Part shown: positions 1 through 7,653 of the stretch, one piece after another
How the letters are laid out: each line of letters opens with the position of its first letter
Numbering within the stretch: position 1 is the stretch's first letter
DNA from: an uncultured bacterium
GTDB lineage: Bacteria; JAAXHH01
Length of the DNA: 40,920 nucleotides
Direction: 5' to 3'
Assembly: GCA_913051705.1 (NCBI GenBank)
Contig: CAJXCW010000015.1
Location: 1 to 40,920 of the forward strand
Notes under the pieces: generated by a model
Told to the model about the DNA's origin: nothing
The model's input: the letters and a program-made list of their open reading frames with translations, nothing else
The model's database searches: none
Program-made: the position numbers and the translations under genes

Positions 1-313
1 TTTTGAGCCCCCCCTCATCGACCGTGGCCCTGGCCTCGAAGCCGGAAGAGCCGCCAGGCAGCAAGGCCGTGTCAACCTCGAATAAATCCGGGTTGAGATC
101 GGTATCTGATCCATCTGCCTGATCAAAGATGACGATGTCGCCTCCGGTGATATCCAGATCGATAGCGTGCTGCATACCGCCGATGGGTTTGCCCGAGTTG
201 TTGGTCACGGTAAGCTCGACCTTCTCGCCATCGGTTCGCGCTGGCGAAGACGGGATGGGGATGGGGTCAGCATATAGGGTCCTTGGGGCTTCGACCAGAC
301 GGCGAAGTAAGAA
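1..313 (-). pseudogene. Edge fragment of an extracellular repeat-domain protein (CARDB/DUF11-like), 5' end broken
   Basis: The minus strand is open from 313 to the window edge. It reads as beta-rich sequence with phrases such as GEKVELTVTNNSGKPIGG and LPGGSSGFEARATVDEGG, typical of CARDB or DUF11-like cell-surface domains. An in-frame TAA lies just upstream (314-316) and no ATG, GTG or TTG precedes the domain; the first ATG is internal. The 5' end coincides with an AT-rich inverted repeat at 305-348, so the gene looks truncated there rather than starting normally. The rest lies outside the window. The family call is by texture only. Confidence 0.45.
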
Positions 314-348
314 TTATGATTTATAAGTCATAATTGAAAATCTTACTT
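305..348. repeat. AT-rich nested inverted repeat (AATTATGA family)
   Basis: Arms AAGTAAG-AATTATGA (305-319) and TCATAATT...CTTACTT (328-348) pair around an 8-nt centre, with a 6-nt bulge on the 3' side. The word AATTATGA recurs as direct repeats at 29202-29221 and 29278-29297. The element sits exactly at the broken 5' end of the fragment to its left. From 349 to 624 I see no gene, only a small hairpin CCCGC-AGGA-GCGGG at 442-455. Confidence 0.5.
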
Positions 349-624
349 AGTCTTCAATCAATTTATAGATATATGTATATGGTCTTCATTCTGGAAACTG
401 GTATAACATTATTGCCGTAGTTGCTGTAATCTTTAACATCGCCCGCAGGAGCGGGATCCTACCGTTACGTAGTCATCCTCAAAATCGTGTACAGGTCCAC
501 GGATGATGATTTCATGCGGGCTTCTATTTCAAAAGCAGACTATTCGCAGGACGCAAAGTCAGGTGAAATATGGAAAATGTGACGGGGATCACATTGGTTG
601 GTGCGTTGGTGAGTTGGTAATCTA

Positions 625-1044
625 CTAATCCTCACTTTTTACTCGAATGTGTTCTTTCTTGCCGTCTATATACTGAGCCCATATCTGGTGATACGCCTGT
701 TCGAGATGGCAGATGAAGCGGGAGGATTGGAACAGGGAGGCGGTCGTCTGGTTGTCGGCGGGGCGGCGTTGTATTCGGGTAAGTTCGTCTGGGTGGGTGG
801 CCAGGTGGACGGCGCGGGCGATGTAGGCTTCGGTGGTATCGCAGACCAGATCGGGGAGGCTGGTGGCGGTTAAGATAGATCTGTCCATTATCCTGCACAG
901 ACTACATCGACGGCGATCTTGAGCGAGGAACAGGATGTCCGGCTGTACGTTGGTGGCTTCTACGGGCAGGATAACACCGATAGGGGCATAGTATATTTTA
1001 CCTAATCGGTATTGTTTTACAAAACGCGTCAAGGCTGTAGACAC
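625..1044 (-). pseudogene. Chimeric ORF: Uma2-family fragment fused to O-GlcNAc-transferase (TPR/SPINDLY) C-terminus
   Basis: Residues about 5-45 (LTRFVKQYRLGKIYYAP, then VQPDILFLAQDRR) match the core of Uma2/DUF820 restriction-endonuclease-like proteins. From about residue 55 onward (LPDLVCDTTEAYIARAVHLA, then LFQSSRFICHLEQAYHQIW) the sequence is the C-terminal end of an O-linked GlcNAc transferase of the TPR/SPY type. Neither family normally contains the other. The join lies near nucleotide 895-905. The Uma2 part has lost its N-terminus at a REP-like element (1045-1083), and the first residues are read out of flanking DNA. This is most simply a deletion scar left as a fortuitous open frame; expression is doubtful. 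Confidence 0.7.
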
Positions 1045-1083
1045 GGAGTGCTCGCATCATGTCCGAAGGACATATGCCATCAC
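1045..1083 (+). repeat. REP-like dispersed palindromic element, copy 1
   Basis: This copy contains GTGCTCGCATC followed by the hairpin ATGTCC-GAA-GGACAT (1059-1073) and ATGCCATCAC. Three more copies occur at about 16429-16475, 26287-26325 and 32640-32690. The outermost stem pair is A-T here but G-C in the copy at 26302-26316, a compensatory change that supports a conserved hairpin. Confidence 0.7.
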
Positions 1084-1086
1084 GAA

Positions 1087-2175
1087 TCATCCCTTTATCT
1101 CCGTATCTACGCCTTCGACCGGAATTTCGGCTTCTTGCAGGAAAGGGGACAGGGTGGCCAGTTTGTTCGGGTTCATCGGGGGTCTGGTATCGGTGGCGGC
1201 GTGGTGAGCGGGGGCGGGCCAGGCGAGGTCGGGGAGGACGGCTTTGCGCTGGGTGATGCGTTCTTTGGTGACGTTGAGGACCATCAGATCCTGGGCGAGG
1301 GCGACGGGGCCGTCGTAGGTGACGCGCAGGTCGTCGAGGATGGGGACGAGCAGATCTTCGCTGAGCATCAGGTGGTAGAGGACGGCCAGGCGCGGTCTGG
1401 TGAGGTCGAAGATCTTGCCGGCGGACCGGGGTGGGCAGTGGACGCCGTTGGCGATGTTAGAAGCGACTTGCAGGGGCAGGTGGGTCTTTTGCGCATAGAA
1501 GGGGGCGGGGACGAAGGCTTCATGGATGAGGACATCGGCGTTTTGACCGTTGTCTACGATAAAGGTGCTGGGCTTGCCGTCGCCCAGGAATACGAACGAC
1601 AGGCCGTTCCAGTCGAGGCGGTAGCTGTTGGGGCCGTCGAGGCAGTGGAGCGCCGGGAAGGCGGTGATTTTGACACCGTTTTCTTCGTAGACGGTTTTCA
1701 CGGGGGCGGCATAGTCGAACTCATGGAAGACGGCCTGATTGCCCTCACCGAAGTTGACCACGCCCATCCGGCTTTCGATGTCCCAGGCCATCATGTTGTT
1801 GAACGCCTCGCCGAACGCCGCTGTACCGAGTCGCTCTTCCTTTGCGGAGGGGCCCCAGACATGGAGCGGCGTAAATCGGCCCCGGACCATACCGAGGGCG
1901 TGGAGGGAGGTCAGGTCACCCCAGTGGTCCACATGCAGATGCGTCAGGAAGACCTTGTCGAGTTTCGAGTGGGGCACGCCGAGGGCGTTCAGGTTGGCGC
2001 TTGAGCCGGTGCCCAGGTCGAAGACGAACACATCCCCATTACCGAGTTCGACCAGCCAGCCGCAGGAGCGTTGCTCGCGGCGGCAGAACGGCATACCGGT
2101 GCCGAGGGCGGTGATGCGCATGGTGTGGTCGGCGAGGGACTCGCCGGGGTAGAAGAAGTTGGGATCGTTGGGCAT
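1087..2175 (-). CDS. MBL-fold metallo-hydrolase (RNase Z/arylsulfatase-like; resembles GntH type)
   Basis: This is a 362-residue metallo-beta-lactamase-fold hydrolase. The metal-binding motif HLHVDH is at residues 79-84, preceded by the usual strand and LGTG turn (FVFDLGTG). The later GDGKPS (about residue 217) stands where the family has its conserved Asp, and YHLM supplies the C-terminal His. The start MPNDPNFFYPGESL and the overall layout resemble proteins annotated as the guanitoxin-biosynthesis MBL hydrolase GntH, but those names are applied broadly, so the substrate is unknown. There is no signal peptide, so it is probably cytoplasmic. It is intact and flanked by decayed fragments, with no operon partner. 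An opposing open frame across the same DNA is a shadow. Confidence 0.85.
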   Translation of the reverse strand: MPNDPNFFYPGESLADHTMRITALGTGMPFCRREQRSCGWLVELGNGDVFVFDLGTGSSANLNALGVPHSKLDKVFLTHLHVDHWGDLTSLHALGMVRGRFTPLHVWGPSAKEERLGTAAFGEAFNNMMAWDIESRMGVVNFGEGNQAVFHEFDYAAPVKTVYEENGVKITAFPALHCLDGPNSYRLDWNGLSFVFLGDGKPSTFIVDNGQNADVLIHEAFVPAPFYAQKTHLPLQVASNIANGVHCPPRSAGKIFDLTRPRLAVLYHLMLSEDLLVPILDDLRVTYDGPVALAQDLMVLNVTKERITQRKAVLPDLAWPAPAHHAATDTRPPMNPNKLATLSPFLQEAEIPVEGVDTEIKG

Positions 2176-2359
2176 GGGTGCCTTGGGGTGATGCTACTCT
2201 CTAAAGAAAGCAGCGCAAAGAATCGTCCTTCTCCAGAGCTCTCTGGGGAGGCTGGCTGGGATGCGTTCCGGTTTAGGGGGCCACTTATTTATGACATGGT
2301 GTTACGCGTCTTTCTGAGGTGTCATTGGATACCAAATGGCATATGTAGTTAATCACGAT

Positions 2360-2668
2360 TTAATAATGATATCTGGTTTGGAGGAAGTCAATCCTTCCTT
2401 CACGCACCAGATAGCCGATTCGATGCTCCTGCGTCAACCGGCGTGACCATATACCGGATGCCAGATGCTTGAGCGCCTCCGGTTTACCGATGCCGGTGAA
2501 CGGGTCACGAAGAATATCCTCGATGATGGTGAAGGCGCGAAGCGCGGTTTTTCTGTCGGTTCTGACCCAGTACTGTAGATCCTCTCGAAATTCCGGTTGA
2601 AAAACGGCGTCTCTATTTTTTCGGTTTATCGGCGCTTTATTCCGTTTTTTCTTCAAGACCGACCTCAC
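2360..2668 (-). CDS. yoeB: YoeB/Txe-family mRNA endonuclease toxin
   Basis: This is a 102-residue RelE-superfamily toxin that cleaves mRNA at the ribosome. The Txe/YoeB pattern is clear: FREDLQYWVRTDRKTALR, then DPFTGIGKPEALKHL, SRRLTQEHRIGYLV and the C-terminal QTRYHY, which carries the catalytic His and Tyr. It has about 17 basic extra N-terminal residues compared with E. coli YoeB, as some other homologues do. The ATG overlaps the 3' end of the antitoxin gene by 32 nt, the usual coupled arrangement. No frameshift or lost catalytic residue is visible, so it is probably functional. Confidence 0.92.
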   Translation of the reverse strand: MRSVLKKKRNKAPINRKNRDAVFQPEFREDLQYWVRTDRKTALRAFTIIEDILRDPFTGIGKPEALKHLASGIWSRRLTQEHRIGYLVREGRIDFLQTRYHY

Positions 2669-2927
2669 GCTTTAACGCCTCTATGTATTGCGGTTCATGG
2701 TCATGGTCAAGCGCCCGATTTAATGCGCTAATCAAGCGTTTCGCATTTTTCGGCGACCGTAACAGATGCGAAGTTTCCATCAAGTCGGCCAGTTCTGTTG
2801 CGTCGATAAGCGCGACATCAGCCGCATCACGCCGTGAGATAATGACGATTTCCCTGTTCTCCGACACTTCATCACAGAGCTTTGCAAGATTAGCCCGGGC
2901 CTGCGTATACGTCGTTTGAATAGACAT
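2637..2927 (-). CDS. yefM: YefM/Phd-family antitoxin
   Basis: This 96-residue antitoxin is the partner of the downstream YoeB-type toxin. The N-terminal Phd/YefM DNA-binding fold is evident (SIQTTYTQARANLAKLCDEV, then EIVIISRRDAADVALI and the ETSHLLRSP helix). The acidic, helical C-terminal tail would wrap the toxin. An AGGAG ribosome-binding site lies 7-8 nt upstream of the ATG. The operator at 2951-2975 carries TGTACA-type hexamers, the sequence YefM proteins are known to bind, which supports autoregulation of the pair. Confidence 0.92.
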   Translation of the reverse strand: MSIQTTYTQARANLAKLCDEVSENREIVIISRRDAADVALIDATELADLMETSHLLRSPKNAKRLISALNRALDHDHEPQYIEALKREVGLEEKTE

Positions 2928-2950
2928 TTTGCATCTCCTTTAAAAGATAA

Positions 2951-2975
2951 ACATGTACAGACTTATGGTACATGT
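2951..2975 (-). promoter_or_regulatory. YefM operator (paired TGTACA-type palindromes)
   Basis: ACATGTAC (2951-2958) and GTACATGT (2968-2975) form an 8-bp inverted repeat with a 9-nt spacer. They contain an exact TGTACA (2954-2959) and a one-mismatch copy (2967-2972) centred 13 bp apart. The known E. coli yefM-yoeB operator uses TGTACA cores at a similar centre spacing. Confidence 0.75.
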
Positions 2976-2993
2976 CCTATACGAATCCGTCAA
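2965..2993 (-). promoter_or_regulatory. Sigma-70 promoter of yefM-yoeB
   Basis: On the minus strand the -35 TTGACG (plus 2988-2993) and -10 TACCAT (plus 2965-2970) are separated by 17 nt. The -10 lies inside the operator, so antitoxin binding would block polymerase. Confidence 0.55.
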
Positions 2994-3037
2994 GGGCATA
3001 TCGATGTGCTGATTTGTTATATAACGGTGGCAGATGA

Positions 3038-3142
3038 GGGACGCGGATTCTGGTGCAGACGCAGTGGACGGATCGGTATGATCGGTATCCGGCGGATGTG
3101 TGGTATGGGGCGGGTGGTGGGAAGTGGGAAGTGGGACGATGA
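3038..3142 (+). pseudogene. Remnant of an SNase-type nuclease (partial second copy of the gene at 4563-5179)
   Basis: About 85 nt here closely match 5018-5101. They translate to GTRILVQTQWTDRYDRY, then PADVWYG, part of a staphylococcal-nuclease-like domain. No start or upstream domain remains and a stop follows at 3140. This copy lacks the single extra base that shifts the frame in the downstream copy. The DNA from 3143 to 3267 holds at most a short minus-strand coding-like shred (EEARKLVRGVAGNS) that I cannot assign. Confidence 0.6.
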
Positions 3143-3267
3143 CCCTACGAGTTGCCTGCAACCCCACGGACCAGTTTACGGGCCTCCTCGACGGACTCGC
3201 AGGATGAAAGCCGTTACATGGGGTAGTCGCGGATCTTTGCCGGCTACCGTTCATGCAGGCCATATCT

Positions 3268-3775
3268 GATCTAAAATCACCAGAGCGCTTGAAGCTGTTC
3301 AGGACCATGACCTCTCCACTCCTGAAGCGATAGATACATTTATAGATGCCCACCTCCCCTTTGCCGTACGCGGCGGATACGGCACCAATACGACCTGTGT
3401 TGAAATAAGAACAGACCGTGATGACCGGGAGTTCCTGGTGATTGATTGCGGATCGGGACTTCGCGATTTCGGCGCCTATCTCATGATGTAGACTTTTACC
3501 GGGATGCCGATCTCTTAATGTTCGATGCGCAATATACCCTCACAGAATCCATCTATCCAAAAGAGGATTGGGGACATTCCAGCCATATTATGGGCGTGGA
3601 GCTTGCGATGCGCGCTGGGGTAAATCATCTCTGTCTGTTTCACAGTGAGCCTACCGCCAGTGATGAACAACTTGAACAAATCGAAACCAGTACCAGGCGA
3701 TATGCTCATCTTCACGACAAATCCTACCCCTTGAAAATCAGCCAGGCTTATGATGGTTTGGAGATCCACATGTGA
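3268..3775 (+). pseudogene. MBL-fold hydrolase remnant with internal deletion and frameshift
   Basis: The left part (3268-3488, no start codon) reads DTFIDAHLPFAVRGGYGTNT, then EFLVIDCGSGLRDFG, the N-terminus of a phosphodiesterase-like MBL protein. That frame ends at TAG (3489). From about 3484 another frame gives DADLLMFDAQYTL, WGHSSHIMGVELA and LCLFHSEPTASDEQLEQ, the C-terminal third of the same family. The middle, including the HxHxDH motif, is missing. So one gene has lost its catalytic core and frame; the 109-residue ORF usually predicted here is only its tail. Confidence 0.75.
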
Positions 3776-3801
3776 TCCTGGCAGAGATCAACACAAATGT
3801 A

Positions 3802-3830
3802 TTGTAAGGCTATAACAATATTTATATTAT
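3802..3830 (+). promoter_or_regulatory. Sigma-70 promoter of the XRE regulator
   Basis: TTGTAA (3802-3807) and TATTAT (3825-3830) are separated by exactly 17 nt, upstream of the GTG at 3889. Confidence 0.55.
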
Positions 3831-3836
3831 AGTTTT

Positions 3837-3868
3837 AAATAGATAAAAGATGATTTTATTATCTATTT
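3837..3868 (+). promoter_or_regulatory. Probable autoregulatory operator of the XRE regulator
   Basis: A perfect 10-bp inverted repeat, AAATAGATAA (3837-3846) and TTATCTATTT (3859-3868), lies directly downstream of the promoter over the expected transcription start. This is the usual place for an antitoxin-type XRE repressor to bind. Confidence 0.5.
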
Positions 3869-3888
3869 AAATTGATAAATTTTATATC

Positions 3889-4356
3889 GTGAAACGAAAA
3901 ATTCTTACTATTACAAATGATATGGCGCTTGACCGGCTTTCAGAGGCACAAGACGATACGGGTATAGAACCGCCGCATTCGGAATGGATTCTTATTCTTC
4001 GCACGTATCTGAGAATGACCCAAGCCGAACTGGCGAAACGTGCTGGCTTACCCCAGTCTCAGATTGCCGATATTGAAGGGGGAAAGGTAAATCCTCAGGT
4101 GCGTACATTAAAGAGGATATTCGAAGCCCTTTCCTGTGATCTCGTTATTGCACCGAAGCCTAAGAAACCATTGGATGAGATTTTACGCGAACGGGCGCGG
4201 GCGATTGCGCTGAAACGGCTCAAGCAATCGATGGGCACCATGGCGCTTGAAGGGCAAGCTCCCGATCGTGAGGTCTTTCTGAAGCTGCTTGAAAAGAGAA
4301 CGGACGAAATCCTGAATGACCGTCGTGAAAAGCTACGGAACAAAAAAGATGAATGA
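3889..4356 (+). CDS. XRE-family HTH regulator (mobile-mystery-protein-A/antitoxin-like)
   Basis: This 155-residue protein has a central helix-turn-helix (MTQAELAKRAGLPQSQIADIE, about residues 43-63), followed by LKRIFEALSCDLVIAPKPKK. That segment resembles the mobile mystery protein A family, whose partner is a Fic-type protein. The start is GTG at 3889 without a clear Shine-Dalgarno; the next in-frame ATG is at codon 12. The following gene overlaps it by 8 nt and looks like the N-terminus of the Fic partner, so this may be an orphaned antitoxin whose toxin has been lost. The C-terminal half is charged and helical. Confidence 0.75.
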   Translation: MKRKILTITNDMALDRLSEAQDDTGIEPPHSEWILILRTYLRMTQAELAKRAGLPQSQIADIEGGKVNPQVRTLKRIFEALSCDLVIAPKPKKPLDEILRERARAIALKRLKQSMGTMALEGQAPDREVFLKLLEKRTDEILNDRREKLRNKKDE

Positions 4357-4546
4357 CGACACCCATGCCACCGGCGCGACGCCGGGGGATGATGAATCGG
4401 ATTTGATTCTTGATTCCCTGACCACCCGCGGGATGCGGAATGCGGCGGAGCTTGAAGCGATTGCACGGGCCTATGATACACATATCTTCAGGGCGCGTAG
4501 AAAGGCCGGAGGGTCGGATTGGCTTATAGGACAATATATCCTTTAA
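4349..4546 (+). pseudogene. Truncated Fic/mobile-mystery-protein-B-like gene
   Basis: The ATG at 4349 overlaps the stop of the XRE gene. The 65 residues include ATGATPGDDESDLILDSL and TTRGMRNAAELEAIARA, which match the typical N-terminus of Fic-domain mobile mystery protein B (GATP..., TTRGELN-like, then an Asn/Glu-rich helix). The Fic catalytic motif HxFx(D/E)GNGR never appears, and the frame ends at 4546, running into SNase debris. The toxin has therefore probably been deleted. Confidence 0.55.
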
Positions 4547-4562
4547 TGCAGGAGGGAGATGA

Positions 4563-5179
4563 TATTCGAGCGCGGTACATTATCAGAAGCTGATTCCTGC
4601 GGCGAGTGTCTCGGTTCGCAAGGCATATATCAAGGCGACGGAGGAGGCAGGGGGGAGTGTGCGGGAGTTGGGGCGGGCGGTGAAGGAGATCAGTCTCGAG
4701 TGGGAGACTGGGGTTGGATGTCGGATTCGAGGCGATGTACACCGGGGATGTTGCAGGGACCGAAGATTTTGAGGTCGGGCAGGTCGTTATGGCGGAGAAG
4801 GATGAAACGGGTTACCGGATTTGTTCAGCAGGGACCGATTTATCTTACACGTATGTGGCCCATGTAGAGCGCGTTATTGATGGGGATACGATTTTAGTGG
4901 AGATCGACTGTGGGTTTAACATCCGTGTTCGGCAGCGGCTCAGATTGCGGGGTATTGATGCGCCGGAAATGTCGACAAAGGCAGGGGAGCGCGCCCGGGT
5001 GTTTGTGATGCCGGTGGTAGGTGAAGGGACGAGGATTCTGGTACAGACGCGGTGCGACGGATCGGTATGATCGGTACCTGGCGGATGTTTGGTATGGGGA
5101 GAGAGGGAAAGAAGAGGTGTATTTGAATCGACGGTCGTTGGAGGAGGGGAAGGCCAGGAAATGGGGAGTTGGTGATTGA
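4563..5179 (+). pseudogene. SNase-domain (thermonuclease) protein with two frameshifts
   Basis: Three reading-frame segments join into one protein. Segment 1 (4563-4713) gives KLIPAASVSVRKAYIKATEE and RAVKEISLEWETG. Segment 2 (from 4714) gives HVERVIDGDTILVEIDCGF, RQRLRLRGIDAPEM and ILVQTR, the hallmark SNase strands. Segment 3 (from about 5056) gives TDRYDRYLADVWYGE and EVYLNRRSLEEGKA up to TGA 5179. The first shift is at a GGGG run (4710-4713). The second is a one-base insertion near 5055, visible by comparison with the partial copy at 3038-3142. The N-terminal domain is also truncated. Intact homologues are probably nucleases with an N-terminal partner domain. Confidence 0.75.
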
Positions 5180-5268
5180 AGGGACGAAAATCAAAAAATC
5201 GGCCTTTCCTTTTGATTGGGTGATAGACTGATTTGGATAATGAAAAGTATATTGGTTAGGAGGGTGGT

Positions 5269-6114
5269 TTGGCTGAAGAGGGTGTAGATCCGTTGGTTCG
5301 GTTTGGCGTGTTTACTGATGTGCATTATGCGGGACATCAGTATATGGACCGGTATTGTTATGATTCGTTGGAGAAGTTAAAAATATGTATTGAGATGTTT
5401 AACGGGCGGGGATTGTCGATGGTCGTGAATCTGGGGGATTCGATTGACAAGGCGGAGCGGAAAGAGGAGGAGCTGGCGTTTCTGGCAGCCGTGCGGGGGG
5501 TGTATGAGACGTTTCGGGGAGAGCGGCATGAGGTGCTTGGCAACCATGATGTGGCGACTCTGACGAAAGAGGAATTTCTGACGCATTGTTCGAAAACGCC
5601 TCGTGCACCGTATTACGCCTTTGATTACGGCCCGGTTCATTTTGTGGTGCTGGATGCGAATTGTCATGTGGACGGCTCGGATTTTTCTGAGGGTGATTTT
5701 GAGTGGGACGAGGCGTGGATACCGAGAACCCAGCTTGAGTGGCTGGATAAGGACCTGGCGGCCACAGGCAATCGGCCGGTAGTGATTCTGGTTCACGAGA
5801 ATCTTGATCATCGTCTGTACAACGGCGCACTGGACCCACATGTCGTGCGCAATGCCGATCAGGTTCGGTTTGTTCTGGAGCGGGCCGGGAACGTGCGACT
5901 GGTGCTGCAAGGGCATTACCATCCGGGGATGAATACGGTGATCAACGGCATCCCTTACATTGGTTTACGGGCGATGGTCGTGGGGGCCGGGATGGGGCAG
6001 AATGCGTTTGGGATATGTAGATTGTATGAGGATGGTAGGGTGGGGTTGGAAGGATTTGGGGAGCAGGATAGTGCGGAGATTTCCTCGAAAGAGGATGGGG
6101 ATGAGGCGGTTTAG
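5269..6114 (+). CDS. Calcineurin-like metallophosphoesterase
   Basis: This 281-residue phosphoesterase has the complete dimetal motif set: DVH (17-19), GDSID (56-60), GNHD (91-94), H176 in VHENLDH, and GHYH (215-218). The start is TTG at 5269, preceded by an AGGAGGG ribosome-binding site at 5258-5264. There is no signal peptide or membrane segment, so it is cytoplasmic. It resembles the family of predicted phosphohydrolases that includes ADP-ribose/CDP-alcohol type enzymes; the substrate cannot be read from sequence. It converges on the sulfatase gene, with a GC hairpin between them. The C-terminal 20 residues are acidic and probably dispensable. Confidence 0.9.
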   Translation: MAEEGVDPLVRFGVFTDVHYAGHQYMDRYCYDSLEKLKICIEMFNGRGLSMVVNLGDSIDKAERKEEELAFLAAVRGVYETFRGERHEVLGNHDVATLTKEEFLTHCSKTPRAPYYAFDYGPVHFVVLDANCHVDGSDFSEGDFEWDEAWIPRTQLEWLDKDLAATGNRPVVILVHENLDHRLYNGALDPHVVRNADQVRFVLERAGNVRLVLQGHYHPGMNTVINGIPYIGLRAMVVGAGMGQNAFGICRLYEDGRVGLEGFGEQDSAEISSKEDGDEAV

Positions 6115-6157
6115 GTACTCAGGAAGTTGGTTAGCCGCCGTTGCTAAAGACACTGGA

Positions 6158-6175
6158 CCCCGGCCTTCGCCGGGG
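6158..6175. repeat. GC-rich hairpin between convergent genes (REP-like/terminator)
   Basis: CCCCGGC-CTTC-GCCGGGG forms a 7-bp perfect stem with a stable tetraloop between the convergent phosphoesterase and sulfatase genes. There is no U-run on either side. The surrounding word resembles short palindromes dispersed in many proteobacterial genomes. It may slow transcription from both sides. Confidence 0.5.
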
Positions 6176-6212
6176 AGACGAACCATCCTGGTTTTGCATC
6201 CGGTGAATCTAG

Positions 6213-7622
6213 TTATACGTTTTCTATCATATCATCCCAGTACGGGGCGATGCCGTCGCGGCGGCGTTGGGACGGATTCAGCGTGGGGCCTTCGGGTTGG
6301 ACGCCGTGTTCGATCAGGACATCGAAGTAGGGTTCGCGGGTGTCGGCCAGCATTTGCAGGAGGCGGCCGCGTAATTCGGCGCAGGTGGAAGGGGCGGCGG
6401 CGGCCATGTTGTTCTGTTCGTACGGATCTTTTTTCAGGTCGAACAGCAGTTCGTGGCCGGATTCATAGAAGGCGTACTTCCAGCGGCCGGTGACCAGACC
6501 CCGCCAGTCGGTGTAGTCGAAATGGACACGGGGGTTACCGACCATTTCCAGTAACACCTCTTCCGGCCCCTCGAACGCCTCTGCGCGGCAGGCGGGAGAG
6601 AAATCTGTGCCTTGCAGATGGGTGGGGCCATTCACCCCGGCCAACCCCAGGGTTGTCGGGACCATGTCTACGAGACTGAACAGGTCATGACGCGCACCCT
6701 GCGCGGCAATAATCCCCGGCGCATGGAAGACGGCCGGGATGCGGGCCGACTCTTCATGGGGATGGCCTTTGTCTTCCATCTGATTGTGACTGCCCATAAA
6801 ATCACCGTGGTCGGAGAAATAGACGGTTACGGTGTTATCCTGGAATTTCTCCATCGTCTGCATCACCTCCAGCAGGCGGCCGATATTCCAATCCAGATTC
6901 TCGATCATGGCATAGTAGATCGCCAGCCGTTCCCGCAGATCCGGTCTGTCGCCGAAATTGGGACGCACCTTCAGCGTCCCAGGATCGAACCGCATGAATT
7001 CTTCGGGGGCTTCCAGCGGCCAGTGGGGGGGTTCTACGCTGAGAACCAGAAACAGGGGATTCTCCCTGTCGTACTGTTCCAGATAATCGATCGTCAGATC
7101 GGTGAGGGCATCTGTCTGGTAACCCTCAAGTTTGGTCGGATTCAGGGCGTTCTGTTTGTAGTAGAAGCCTTTGTAGGGCGCGTTGTTCATTTCGCAGCCG
7201 TACCAGTCCTGAAATCCGCCCCGATGAAACTCAGGCGTCCGTTGCGACCATTCCGGGGTGAAATAATCGGGGTCTTTACGCACATCCGGCGGGTTCTGAT
7301 CACGGATGGTCCCACAGTGCCATTTACCGAAATAAGCCGTATGGTAGCCGTTCTCACGCAGCATGGTGGCGATGGAAGGCGCTGTCGGCTTGTACACATC
7401 GTAGAAACCCTGCACGGGACCGGCGTGCGCGTGACGACCGGAGAAAATGGTGCCGCGCGAAGGGGTGCAGACGGGGCAGTTGGCATACGCGTTGACAAAG
7501 CTCACGCCTTCGGCAGCCATCCGGTCCAGGTTGGGCGTGCGGACGTTGGGATCGCCGGCGTGACTCATGGCCATCCCGGCGTGTTCGTCGGAGAGGATGT
7601 GGATGATATTAGGTGAGGGCAT
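6213..7622 (-). CDS. Formylglycine-dependent sulfatase
   Basis: This is a 469-residue type I sulfatase. The Cys converted to formylglycine is C52 in CTPSR (52-56). Other active-site elements are SDEH (11-14), GKWH (99-102) and SDHGD (270-274). No signal peptide is visible, unlike many exported marine sulfatases, so it probably acts on small sulfate esters in the cytoplasm. The stop is at 6213. Directly upstream of the ATG lies a copy of the CACCAAT repeat instead of a ribosome-binding site. It is the last gene of the long minus-strand aromatic-catabolism run, so an aryl sulfate such as a sulfated phenol is a reasonable but unproven substrate. Confidence 0.9.
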   Translation of the reverse strand: MPSPNIIHILSDEHAGMAMSHAGDPNVRTPNLDRMAAEGVSFVNAYANCPVCTPSRGTIFSGRHAHAGPVQGFYDVYKPTAPSIATMLRENGYHTAYFGKWHCGTIRDQNPPDVRKDPDYFTPEWSQRTPEFHRGGFQDWYGCEMNNAPYKGFYYKQNALNPTKLEGYQTDALTDLTIDYLEQYDRENPLFLVLSVEPPHWPLEAPEEFMRFDPGTLKVRPNFGDRPDLRERLAIYYAMIENLDWNIGRLLEVMQTMEKFQDNTVTVYFSDHGDFMGSHNQMEDKGHPHEESARIPAVFHAPGIIAAQGARHDLFSLVDMVPTTLGLAGVNGPTHLQGTDFSPACRAEAFEGPEEVLLEMVGNPRVHFDYTDWRGLVTGRWKYAFYESGHELLFDLKKDPYEQNNMAAAAPSTCAELRGRLLQMLADTREPYFDVLIEHGVQPEGPTLNPSQRRRDGIAPYWDDMIENV

Positions 7623-7653
7623 TGGTGGATGGTAATTGGTGAATAGTGATTGG

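Noticed and set aside
1012..2004. 330-residue plus-strand open frame across the MBL hydrolase gene
   Set aside because: It is antisense to a well-supported gene, glycine- and valine-rich without recognisable domains, and explained by codon bias of the opposite strand.
3013..3022. GTTATATAAC palindrome considered as an operator
   Set aside because: It is a single short palindrome within debris with no adjacent start codon; the TGTACA pair is the credible operator.
6612..7616. 334-residue plus-strand open frame across the sulfatase gene
   Set aside because: It is a shadow of the sulfatase; no domain is recognisable and all sulfatase motifs lie on the minus strand.
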